From Pleurostoma richardsiae (Eukaryota > Ascomycota > Sordariomycetes > Calosphaeriales > Pleurostomataceae), in NCBI GenBank assembly GCA_030052745.1, contig JANBVO010000004.1:868001-932000 (forward strand): 64,000 nucleotides of DNA, in the 5' to 3' direction. Positions 45,678 to 56,500 of this stretch are shown one piece after another. Both the position numbers and the translations under genes were made by a program. The notes below the pieces were generated by a model. The model was not told the origin of the DNA. It made no database searches and saw only the letters and a list, made by a program, of their open reading frames with translations. Every line of letters begins with the position of its first letter. The stretch's first letter is position 1.

Positions 45678-47941
45678 TCAATTCTTTCGGTAAGAGCTCC
45701 CATCAGCCACGAGCCCAGCCGACTTGTCCTTGACCTTGTGCCCTCCCTTGTCCTTATCCTTGCCCTTGGGGTCCTTCTTGTGATCCTTCTTGCCGCCATG
45801 ACCGTGATGTCCGCCTCCTCCTCTGCCGCCACCACCGTCCCCCACCGGCTCGCCCTCCTTGAGCAGCCTCACCTGCAGCTTTCGGCCGCTGAACTCGAAA
45901 CCGTTCAGGCGCGCGACCATACGCTGCGCGACCTCAAGCGTGGTAAAGCCAACGGTGGCGAAGCCGCGGGGGCTCTTGTCCTTGACGGCGATGTCCATCT
46001 TGACGATGTTGCCGGCGTCGTCGCCGGCCAGGTTGACGATCATACTGTGCACGTCGGCGACGGCCGCGCGTCGGGAGATCTCGCGGATGTGGATGCCCCG
46101 CTGCTCCGTGTAGATGAGACCGGGCGGGGAAGCGAGCGAGCCCTGGCTCGGTACCGAGGACGAGCCGGCGGCACCCGATGTGGTGCTGTAGTAATCGCCA
46201 TAGCCCTGAGGCGCATATTGGTAGGCTCCGCCCTGGTAAAGGTTCGTGGGCTGCGGAGTATAGTTGACGAAGGAAGGGGACTGGACGTAGCTGTACTGCG
46301 GTACTTGTGGAGGTGCTTGTGAGTAGGCACTTTGCATCCCATACGGGATGTTAGAGTCGTACGAAGTGGCAGTTGGGGGTTGCTGGTAGTAAGTACTGTA
46401 GGCTGGAGTAGAGAACCCGTATGGTCCCTGAGATGCCGAATTCTGTCAGCTAAAGGGACGACGACTACAAACACTTCAATAGCAGCTTAGCTATAGGACG
46501 GAGCGTTTAGACTTACTTGATTGTAGTCGGGAGACGAACTTGAAGGAAATAATGTTCCGCTAGCTGTGGCATACGCATGCGTTCCTGGCGAAGTACTTGT
46601 CGCGAGAGTCTCAGGCCCGTACCCCCTCGGCGAGCCAAGAACCGGGGTTACTGTGGACTGTTCGCCCGTCCCGTCATCATCGGCTGTTGGGACTACTGTC
46701 CGTATCCTAGCAGAACACTGCTCATTGCGAGCATCCCAGACGATGGCGCGTCCCTTGAAAGGCTTCTCCTTAAAATGCGCTACGATGCAGGTTAGGTTGT
46801 ACACGCCTGCGAGCTAGACCTTCGATGCTTTGTGGTCGGATGTAATGCTCACCAAGCGCCTTCTTGAAATTGTCGTGTCCCTTTACACGCACCCAGGCAG
46901 AAGTGCTCTTAGAGAAGATCTCTACGTGCTCGACATTACACGCTTCTCGGAGGTAATCTTTCAGATCCTGCCAAGTCGTGTCAAAAGGTAGCTGGAAGTT
47001 ACCTGTCAGCTCGGCGTCCCTTGCTGGGCGTACAAGAGGTAGGATTTGTATTACTGACGTTAGAAATGGGGATATAGTACACTCCCGTCTTGTTGCCGGG
47101 TGGCACCTCAATGCTCTGCTCTGGCATGACAATTTCGGGCAGCTGCAGAGGCAAAGGTTCAGGTGATGTAGGATTGTCAGGAGCGTAGACCTTTACGTGG
47201 ACCCGTAGGATGGTATAATGTAGTACTGACAAGTCGCCTCCCGTGTGTAATGTAGACTCTGCAGCAAGGCAAGATGCTTAAACCAGGTATCCTTGATGCA
47301 TGAAGGAATATGTGTCCTACTAAGGGGTATCCATGTTTTTATATCGGCGCGGGAAACCCCATCCAAGAGTGAAATCAATGCGTTTGCTCATGGCAGCTGT
47401 CTACAAGGGGACCTCGAGGTCGAAAACGGAAGGAGTAAGGAACGCAAGCCAATGACGATCGCTTCTCGCCAAGTGATTCCTTCTGCATGCTTCGAACAGA
47501 ACGTCCGGATTGATCTCAAAGCAGCAATCATCGAGGGGCTGGCGAGGGTCATGGTGGAGCCGCACTGTTGAGTTGACGCAGGAGGACACCCATCCTATCG
47601 GGAGCTAATTGCGCTCGTACCCTGTCGCCGTCTACGAATGTCTTTTTGTACGGGCCGACATCAGACGACGGAGCGCTGCGGTCCGAGCCAGTAGCGAGGG
47701 GCCCCCCGAACGAGGTGACTCGAGCCCTCTGCAGCTTCATGGGAGCTGTCCTGCACGGGAGGTAGTCTGGATCATTGCGGTCCACTTCGACCTTCGAAGG
47801 TACTGTAGCATTCTGTGGGGTTGGCTGAGGAGGTAGGGGGGTGCCTGGCTTGACGGGCCCAGATACCCGGTCACAGTGATCCTGTCTAGGCACTAGTCCT
47901 TGCGGCTCAAGTGGCCGCCCAAGGGTTCGAGCGACGAACAT
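45678..47941 (-). CDS. Two-RRM RNA-binding protein, 5' half not cleanly resolved
   Basis: Secure part: complement(45678..46442, 46517..46779, 46853..46991, 47059..47190). It encodes PPGNKTGVYYIPISN|LPFDTTWQ, a first RRM (VEHVEIFSKSTSAWVRVKG), a Gly/Ser/Tyr/Gln-rich linker, a second RRM (GIHIREISRRAAVADVHS ... SPRGFATVGF) and a Lys/Gly-rich tail. Introns there have CTGAC or CTAAC branch points. Upstream, two blocks look coding but lie in different frames: 47552-47941 (RNDPDYLPCRTAPMKLQRAR, KKTFVDGDRVRAQLAPD) and about 47413-47548 (EINPDVLFEACRRNHLARSD). They can be joined by an 82-bp intron 47539..47620 (GTACGA ... GCCAG), giving about 581 aa, or by a +1 shift at CCA-TGA-C (47549-47554). The link from 47413 to 47190 needs a poor GTCCCC donor. 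The protein may be intact with unusual splicing, or the gene may be decaying. The RNA target is unknown. Confidence 0.6.
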
Positions 47942-48718
47942 CGCCCTCGATTATGGTTGGTGGTCGTGATAAGGTTGCCATTGAAGCCGCCCCACCGACA
48001 AGGGTCCCAGCAGTGACAAATTCGTGGTCGGATTGCATTTGAGAATACATGGAGAGGGGTTATGATGCGTATCTTGTCTGCTGTCAGTCCACAGCGTTGC
48101 GTCGTGCAACGAGAGGCTGAGTTTAGTGGTGGTGGCTGGATGAGTTCACCCCACCCTCGCCGGTCAGCAAACATCCAACCTACTGCCGCTCTGAAACGAG
48201 GCCACAAAGACTCACATTAGCGGCCTTTGCATGCAGAGCCATCGCCAATGGTAGCACCTGGCCAGGCTTGAGCTCCGTGGATCACCACCGTTCCGAACCG
48301 TCTTCTAGCAGGCAGGGTCCGTAGCAATGTACCACCCTCTTTCCAGGGTCGTGGGTGGGAGTTGTGATTGCGTAGCCCTTCGAAGTGGACTAATTGGAGC
48401 CCTGGAAGCCCAAGAGGTCGTGATATGCCGGACCTATGACAAACGCCACAAAAGACCCTAGCCTCGATTTGCTTCTGGGTGCAGGATTGACTTCGTCACA
48501 GGCATATGCGGGCTCGGTAGGCGCTGAAGACACGCTGAGAACTGAATCCCGCGAGGTGGCGGTATGTTTGCTACGTTTCCGCGGACGAATGATGTGAGTT
48601 GCTCCTCCCCCTTGAAATCGGAGCTGATGCCTAGTTGCAGCATTCACTGTCTTCAACTTAAACGGTCTTTCCCAGTTCAACTTGAACGGCTGGGAAAGAC
48701 CGTTGAAGGACATGCAGT
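47942..48718. other. Spacer between RRM gene and Wdr8-like gene
   Basis: Both flanking genes are on the minus strand, so this is the RRM promoter plus the Wdr8-like 3' flank. An open minus frame at 48390-48722 overlaps the Wdr8-like stop and looks non-coding. The hairpin 48661-48704 lies here. Confidence 0.5.
48661..48704. repeat. Perfect 15-bp inverted repeat (hairpin) just past the Wdr8-like stop
   Basis: Left arm aacggtctttcccag at 48661-48675 and right arm ctgggaaagaccgtt at 48690-48704 are exact reverse complements around a 14-base spacer that itself contains ttcaa-c-ttgaa. The arms extend to cttcaac/gttgaag if a 6-base insertion (ttaaac) in the left arm is ignored. On the minus strand it begins 14 bases after the stop codon, so it would sit in the 3' UTR. 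Confidence 0.8.
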
Positions 48719-50423
48719 TCAAGGACCCGCTTCTCGTTTGAAATGGAAGGTGTCCTCTAGCTCACTGCCACCGTCATCGTCGGCCCCGCTGGAGAAGATG
48801 TCCTCTTCTTCGTCAGCCAGGACCAATGGCGAGTCCTCTGTGCGTGCGGCGCTATGCACCGCGGTACCATCCGCTGTCTGCCATGGTAGGGGATCTTGGT
48901 CGGATTCTGCAAGGCAGGCGAGAAGATAATCCTTGCTATCCGCGAAAAAGAGGACCCCAGGGTCTACAGCAGCCATGTTAAGCCACATAAACCCAGACTT
49001 CCCAATGAGCTTCGAGGCGGGTAGCTCTTGAGCAAAATCGACGGATCTAGGGCCCTGCGTAAGGGGATCCCAGACGAACGCTAGCCCTCCATATTCCTCT
49101 CCTTCACAGCCTATCAGGAGTGTCTCGCGAATGCTGGGATGCCACGAGACTTTGGAAACGTTCGAGTGGAAAATGATGACTGCACGAAGTTCGGATGCTA
49201 CGACGTCCCAGATCCAGAGTGTGCTTGGTGCGTCTTCAAGCTTACTGACGAGGAGGGTGGAGGAACTGTCGAAACTGACGAGGGAACAGCCACCTTTCGT
49301 CTCTGATGCGCTTCCAGATGTCCGCGCAGGCGGGTATATCGTCTGAGCAGCTCTGATGAAGGAGTGGCGCGGGATATCTGCCGAACCCAGATTGACCTGT
49401 TCCTGCCAAACCTAGTGTGATGTCAGTCGCAAGTATTGCCTTTGCGGATCGAGCTCACCGTACCTGTAGCGTCTCTCTGGGAGCCAAGCTGCTTGGGTGG
49501 TGGAGCCGCATGGTCTCACTAGCAGACGCCATGTTGAGCATGCATATGCATCTGCTGTGGTCTCCAATAGCCAGGTATCTGGCGTCGGGCGAGAAGCGTA
49601 GGTGTTTGACGCCGGCGCCAAGGCTTAGCTCGGCATCCGGTGTAGGAATCTGTGGCCCCAGCCAGACCCTGAATAGATTGCCGTCGGGCGTGTAGAACAA
49701 GATCTTGTGCCCCTGACCCGGCGACTCCCATACGACCAACCATCGTCCATCTGGGCTCCAGGTTAATCCCTGGGCATCGACGGTTTCTGGGAACCAGGAT
49801 CTCTGCAGCTCCCGAGTGACGGGGTGGTGGAGACTTATCGCATCTTTGCCGGATGTCCGCGTTAACACCGCCAGGTGATATGTCTGCGGCCGAAAAGAGA
49901 AGCTCCTGCAGGCAGCTGCCGACGTGGCGTAGAACTTTGGGTTGCTTATTTCTACCGCTTTGGCCGAAGCGAGGTCAAACACAGCAAACTTCAGCCCGAA
50001 AGGGGAGCAAATGCACATCTCCGTGTCGTACGCGCCAAAATCGACGACGGCAGGCTTTGCAGCCGGAGCGGCAGGATGCCGAATGGTGCCATGGAAGTCT
50101 CCGTCGACAGCAGAGAAGACATGTACTTGCTCAACAGCCGCAACGAGGAGACACTTGGATGACGTTGACCACGAGAACGCCGATACGGGGCGGCCAGCAA
50201 TTTCTCGAGGGAGTCTGATGATCTTGACGACCTCCAGCGATCTCGTGGATCGGACGCTTATGTTGGACGCAAACAGTGTAGCCACGAACCTGCCATCAGG
50301 ACTTGGCAGGCAATGGGACGAAGCTATCCACTTATTTCAGCCATCGCCGTTGACATGTGTCGCTGGCCAGCTCCGAGCCGAGTGGCTGTGAGTCTCACCT
50401 TTGAAGGTCCGGGTGAAGTGCAT
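48719..50423 (-). CDS. WD-repeat protein of the WRAP73/Wdr8 type
   Basis: Model: complement(48719..49411, 49464..50323, 50399..50423), 525 aa. Wdr8/WRAP73 proteins are spindle-pole or centrosome WD proteins; in fission yeast the orthologue acts with Msd1 in anchoring microtubule minus ends. The 25-base first exon gives MHFTRTFK, the family-typical opening (MHF-x-x-x-FK), joined to SSHCLPSPDGRFVATL. Successive WD-like blades are visible (GLTWSPDGRWLVVWES; HLRFSPDARYLAIGDH; STLWIWDVVASEL; VSWHPSIRETLLIGC; GLAFVWDPL). The C-terminus is acidic (DEEEDIFSSGADDD). Introns are 75 and 52 bp and all phases close; the second has a CTGAC branch point. The gene is divergent from the MOCS1 gene. WD fold and full model are well supported; the orthology call relies on the N-terminus and overall layout. 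Confidence 0.83.
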
Positions 50424-51402
50424 CGTCCACTCCACCAGGCCGCTTGCCCGGATGTGTAGGGGAGAGGTTGAGAGCCTTTCTGGGGATGCGCGATGTGCGA
50501 CGCTTTTTCTTTATGGCTTGCTCAAAGATGTCGACACGCAATTATGACAGAATACTGACGATGGCACGGCTTGGTGGAGGGAGCCGGGCTGATTGGGAAT
50601 AGTGCAGCCGTCCAGAATGCATACGGTTGTACAGGCACAGTCGCGCATGAGAGCACATTTGGATTTGGCAAGCGCGACCGTCGTGGATCTAAGGGTTGTT
50701 GATTGCATTGCCCGAACAGGCTTAGTCCTCCCGACGGTTAGGCTATGTGCTCCGTACATAGAGTACACCATACGGAGTACTCCGCACATGCATCGATAGG
50801 CAGAGAGGTCCTCATTGTGGGCCCGCAAGTCGCCCTCTCCCGCTCAGTAAGAGCCTGGAAATCATTGGAGGATTTGGCTCGGAGATACGCGAGCATTACC
50901 TCAGCACACAAGTGCGCGCACTGTAACTCACTCTACCTAGTTGGAGATAACCTACGGTATCGGCCTTTGCTATTGCCACAGAGAAAGCTGAGTCAGTCCG
51001 TAAAGGGTAAAAAGCCATCATCGACATTGGCTCCAAGTGATGAGTGAACGTCGTCCATCCTCATCACCCACGTAACGTCCAGGTATCTACTTACCAACCC
51101 AACTACCTCGGTGTGCGTGAGATCGTTTGTTGCTGATCTGTCGTCTTTTCGAAAATCTGCTTGCTTTCTGCCTCGCGGCACGCCGGAAGAGGAGCCGCCT
51201 GAGGCCGTCGACAGGAGTTGCCGTCACACAGGCTTCTGCTAGTGATCGGACTATTCAAACTCGACTTTGGTCCAGAGCTTACGGGAGAGGACACCCTCTC
51301 GTGCCCGCCAATGGCTTGAGCGGCGATGGAAGTGACGTCTCAGCATAAGCCCCCATCTCCTGCGGAACTCAGTCCAGCGCGGCGCTGAGCTGTCTTTCTC
51401 CC
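50424..51402. other. Divergent promoter region, Wdr8-like / MOCS1
   Basis: 979 bases between start codons. It contains an inverted pair of the TACGGAGTAC motif at 50748-50786. No gene is supported. Confidence 0.5.
50748..50786. repeat. Inverted TACGGAGTAC / GTGCTCCGTA pair
   Basis: ctccgtac (50750-50757) and its counterpart acggagtac (50772-50780) face each other around a spacer, followed by a further tccgcac. The same word occurs elsewhere in this window (16265, 16345, 23743). Confidence 0.55.
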
Positions 51403-53586
51403 ATGGCTCTGCCTTGGACTTCCCGGACCGTGCCTCGCCTCCTCCGGCGTGGCTGCCGTGATTCTGCAAGCACCCGTCCGTGGAGGGGCGTAGCAACAAC
51501 TGGACTAGCTGAGGAGCGGCCGTCATGGAGCAGCGCAGAGGACGACGTGGCGGCCGCATCTGCGTCTCGCCCATCTCGTCGAGATGCCATCCGGAACGCC
51601 AAGCCCTTTTCGCACTTCCTGACCGACACCTTCAGCCGGCAGCATGACTACCTTCGCATCTCGCTTACAGAGAAGTGCAACCTCCGCTGCCTCTACTGCA
51701 TGCCTGAAGAAGGTGTGCCTCTGTACCCACCCCGGGAGCTTCTGACCACTCCAGAGATCGTCCTGCTCTCCTCTGTCTTCGTGTCACAAGGGGTGACCAA
51801 GATCCGCCTCACGGGTGGCGAGCCGACCGTGCGGCGTGATATCCTGCCCTTGATGCAGCAGATCGGAGCCCTACGGCCGCACGGCCTACGCGAGCTTTGC
51901 CTGACTACCAATGGTCTTGCTCTGCACCGCAAACTGGAGCCTATGGTCGAGGCCGGCTTGACAGGGGTGAACCTCAGTCTGGACACCCTCGACCCTTGGC
52001 AGTTCCAGATCATGACGCGGCGCAAAGGCTTCGAGGCGGTGCAGAAGAGCATACAGCGCATCTTCGAGCTAAACAAAGCCGGCGCCGGCATCAAGTTCAA
52101 GATCAACTGCGTTGTCATGCGTGGCATCAACGACCGCGAGATCATCCCGTTCGTCGAGATGACTCGCGACCGTGACGTGGAGGTACGATTCATAGAGTAC
52201 ATGCCCTTCGACGGCAACAAGTGGAGCGAGGGGAAGATGCTCAGCTACCAAGAAATGCTGGACGTGATCCGCGGACGGTACCCAGAGCTGCAGAAGGTCC
52301 AGGGCCACAGAAACGACACCAGCAAGACGTGGCACATCCCAGGATTCGCCGGAAAGATCGGCTTCATCACCAGCATGACACACAACTTCTGCGGCACCTG
52401 CAACCGCCTGCGAATCACGAGCGACGGCAACCTAAAGGTTTGCCTCTTCGGCAATGCTGAGGTGTCACTGCGCGATGTCCTGAGGAAGGCGAATGGCGGT
52501 GAACCCATCGACGAGGCGGCTTACGAGGAGATGAGGAAGCTCGCCATCGACCGGGCTCAGGGGCTGGCTGCCTCAGGCAAGCCCCTGACTCTGGCGCCGA
52601 ATTCTGAGGAGCTCCTCGAGATCATAGGCGTGGCAGTAAAGGGGAAGAAGGAAAAGCACGCAGGTATTGGCGAGCTAGAGCACATGAAGAACCGGCCTAT
52701 GATTTTGATAGGTGGGTAGTAGTCCCTCCCCTTTTCCTTTATGAAGGGCTCTGGGCAGTATAGCTGTTTCATCGGGCGGAGTCTCAGCGTTTTGGCCACG
52801 CTATGATTGGATATGTTTTCGTATTGTTCGGGGAGCACATAGGACTTGTTGCTAAGCATGTATATAGATTCGCGGTCTTTGGTGCATCAAAACACAAGCG
52901 GAATTCAGTGGACACGCACCGGGCTCGCCTCTCCTCCGTCTCCCCGTAACCTGCCACTCTCTTCCCCATATGGTCCTGCGGTCTTCCAGTCTGCCCGTCT
53001 CTTCTCCTCCCTCAGCCGCCCGCTCCGCGCCCCCGGAGGAGACCGCAGCAGCGGCTCACCGGACCCGCCCGAGAAGCTGACCCACCTATCGCCCAGCGGC
53101 ACCGCGCACATGGTCTCCATCTCGGAGAAGTCGCCGACGGCGCGCACCGCCAGGGCCGCCTGCAGCGTCGTCTTTTCCAGCCCGCTGCCGCTGCGCCTCA
53201 TCCGCGAGAACGCCGTCAAGAAGGGCGACGTGCTGGGCGTGGCGCGCGTCGCGGGCATCATGGCCGCCAAGCGCACGCCCGACCTCATCCCGCTGTGCCA
53301 CCCCGTCGCCATCACCCACGTGAGCGTCGACCTGGAGCCCGTGGGCGGCAGCAGCAGCAGCGAGGAGGGGGAGGGAGACTGGCGGGTCGATATCGCGGCC
53401 ACGGTGTCGTGCGAGGGCAAGACGGGCGTCGAGATGGAGGCGCTCACGGCGGCGGGAGCGGCGGCGTTGACGGTATATGATATGTGCAAGGCCGTGGACA
53501 AGGGCATGCGGGTTGAGGGGCTGAGGGTCGTGCTGAAGGAAGGTGGGAAGAGTGGGCGGTGGGTGGAGGGGATGAAGGCGGATTAG
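51403..53586 (+). CDS. cnxABC: Molybdenum cofactor biosynthesis protein, MoaA + MoaC (MOCS1 / cnxABC)
   Basis: Fusion model: 51403..52711, 52868..53586, 675 aa; the unspliced reading stops at 52717-52719 (438 aa). The gene covers conversion of GTP to cyclic pyranopterin monophosphate, the first step of molybdopterin synthesis, in mitochondria. The MoaA part is a radical-SAM enzyme: Arg-rich presequence, N-terminal cluster C92-x3-C96-x2-C99 (CNLRCLYC), the RLTGGEPTVR block, and C-terminal cluster C330-x2-C333-x13-C347. It ends in Gly-Gly-stop, the functional end in this family. The MoaC part has LIPLCHPVAITH and ALTAAGAAALTVYDM. The 156-bp intron G|GTGGGT ... GCTAAGCATGTATATAG removes exactly the Gly-Gly and the stop and keeps frame. 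A second presequence-like stretch (FQSARLFSSLSRPLR) lies between the domains, suggesting mitochondrial processing. Identification is near certain; which mRNA forms exist is inference. Confidence 0.95.
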
Positions 53587-56500
53587 GCGGGAGGTCCGGA
53601 TAGGAATGCTCACTCCTGATAACTACCTCCTTTGGGACTACGGTGGGTGGATGGTTCCCAACAGTGAGTAGCCTGTTCATACCTTGGTCATTGGTGCTGG
53701 AGCATGCTGGCTCGGCCTCATAGCAGCATCAGCCTCGTCCGGGCATAGACAGGTCGTCACAACGGCTTGCGCATCATCTTCATACTACCACGGCTATGTT
53801 GCTGGGTAGCCGTCCAACAATACGTACGATACAGGTGCGGCTAATACGCACGAACTGTGATACACAGCTGGTAGCATTGTTACTGTGCATGGCGGTCCGC
53901 GAGAAAACCTCGTCGTGCGGCTATATCTGCGTTCTATTTTGGTGATCTGACTCCTACTTTCTTTCGTCGTGAGCAGATTTCGGACGACTGACTGTGAGCG
54001 GCCAGCTTTCATTCGACCATCCTCAGACATATATCTCCTCCGCCTTCGCGCTCACAGAAACACGTTGTGGTAGAAATGACCAACAGCAAACCAAATTTCC
54101 AGTAGACTGCCTGCCATACGTAACTACGGCGGTGCCCGAGCTGAAAGGCTCGGGGGATGCAGTAGCCTCCAGGAGCTGTCGGGATCATATTCATGACTAG
54201 GCTTGGAGGACGGAGTGTTCCTCCTTTTTCTATTTGACCTATGCTTTCGTCCCCTTTGCTGCCTGCCCTATTTGGCCCCTTCTTCCCCTGCTCTCTTTCC
54301 CCTTCTAAGAGATAAGGTGAGCGATGCGATACCTTTCGCTCTTCTCGAGCTCCGCCCCCGTTTGACTAGGCACATATAGACAAATGAGAGGCTGTCCGGA
54401 CAGAGAGATGAAGCAACCCTCAAACAACTAGAAGCCCGGGTAGGAATAGATGATAGGTAAGTTGGGATACAAGGAACCGCTGTCGATTTAGGTCTATGTC
54501 TACCAGTGTGTCTATTGTTGAGGAATGTCATACAGAACTTGTCCTATGGGATGGCTAAGGCACACAGAGAAGCGCCATACCGGCAGGCTAAGATACTCCT
54601 TTGACAGGACTGGGGAAAAGGGGCTCAGGGTAGAACGGTGGTTGTACTGTGACAGCTTGTACACCGTCACCTACTTGGGCCGGCGGGAGGTTCAAGCTAG
54701 TTAGCATTGCCGTTTGCCCACCTACGGTCCTTCGTGACAAGGTCGGCTATAGGAGCATGACGCCTACGGATCTCAGGAGCCTTGACGACCAAGCGTCGAC
54801 ATGGAATGCCAAAGCTCGATGACGGAACCGTACGTAGCGGTCTAAAGATTCCCCTGATGATGGCCGATCTAAGAGACACCAGCCACCCCAGAGCGTCTCA
54901 TCAGGAACTACATTGTGCGTGATTTAAGGGTCTAGCTGTGTCTGCTGATCGGCTAAGCTAGAGCGTTATCGACATCAGAGCGGTGCTCACTACTCTGCAC
55001 CCATATCATCATACTACAACTTTGATGATGGAGTGCCTTCGGACCTGCAGAGGCACCAGGAACCAGACATTAGTTTAGCTCTCCCTAGCTGACTCTGAGA
55101 CAGAGCGTCGTAGTGCGGCTGTACCCCACATCCACTGAGATATCTCCTGGCGTACTTGGAGTCGCGTACGGAGAGTCAGTCCCCCGCATACTCCTCGTTC
55201 GAGGCACTCACTTCTACCATCTGGTAATAGGCTCACGGGACGGAGACATGCTGCCGTGATGACGGAGGTCTTGAGGGGCTGAACTGATGGCATTTCCTCG
55301 GGCACGAATCGTGATCGGTGAAGAAGAGAGGGGTGGTCTCAGCGAGAGTTGCCCCGGCGAGCCGATGATGTCGCCGATGGAGTCGATACAGAGTTCAGTC
55401 TGCGGCAAGAGGCCGATCGGCAGCGGCGTCGGTCGGGGCATGACGTCCGGGTCGGTGCACGGACACGGCGATCGCCGGCCAAACTGTGAAGGAAAGCACG
55501 CGCCTGCAAACAAGGGTAATTGTGTACCCCGGCCGCTAACTCGGTCTAGCTCTTTTGTGGAGTGAACCTGTTAGCTAAGAGGTACGGAAGAGGGCCTCTA
55601 GCCCGCGACCCTTGACTTGCAGCGGGACGCATGCTATTGGCCAAAGATAAGAATTTACGCAATTAGCTAATGGGAATCGAGCAATTGAAATGTCAGTGCA
55701 GAGAGGCCGCTTGGTTGGCCGCCGATTGTGTTCACGCAGCACACTCTCTCCTCTTGACAGCAGACGGCATGCATCGCCTGCCTGTCGCAGGATGCTGATG
55801 AGCTGTCAATTGAAAAGGCCGCATTGTGTTTGGTCCTTATCTCCTCGGTCCCAGCATTGGAGCGTCTCCTGACGGCTGTCGCTGGAGGAAGTGATAAGAG
55901 AGACGCATTCATGTGGCAGAGCCGGGGGGTACGTACCGTCGGTCTGGTGCGCATGGCGGTGCTGGCTTCATCCCTGTCCAGTGGAGAGATATGGGCCGCT
56001 TCCATGAGTCGCGACCGCCAATCAGCGTCGGCCTAAAGATAAGACTCCCGAAGTCAGAATTCGGCGGCGAAAACCGAGATCGCCTCTCGTCTCCTGGGGC
56101 TTCTGGGGCGCTTCTTCCCCAACTGGCAAGTAGTGGCGGGACATGCGGGCCCGACGCCGCCGAAGAATGGTAGCCTTCCCGCCTGGCGGGTGCTGCTGAG
56201 CGAAATGAGCGAGATGTACGTAATGGGCACGCTGGATTCGGCACTCTGTCGCGTGCTGTGGCGAGAACCCGTCACAGAGCTGCGCCCGCGCAAGCAGAGC
56301 TGTGACGGCAAGGCTGCTGAGCGTCGTCAATGACACGGACGTACAGAGTTCTATATGGGGCACCTCGGCACCAGGGAGGGCGCCAAAGGCTCACAGGCCC
56401 GGCAAATGCATCGACGGAGAAAGCGTCGAGGAATCGACGATGCCCCTTCCGACAGCGGAGGCTCGGTTACTGCAGGCCAAGATGGGCATGTAACGCTGTG

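Noticed and set aside
48390-48722. 110-codon minus frame overlapping the Wdr8-like stop and the hairpin
   Set aside because: It runs through an inverted repeat and has no match to either neighbour; treated as 3' flank.
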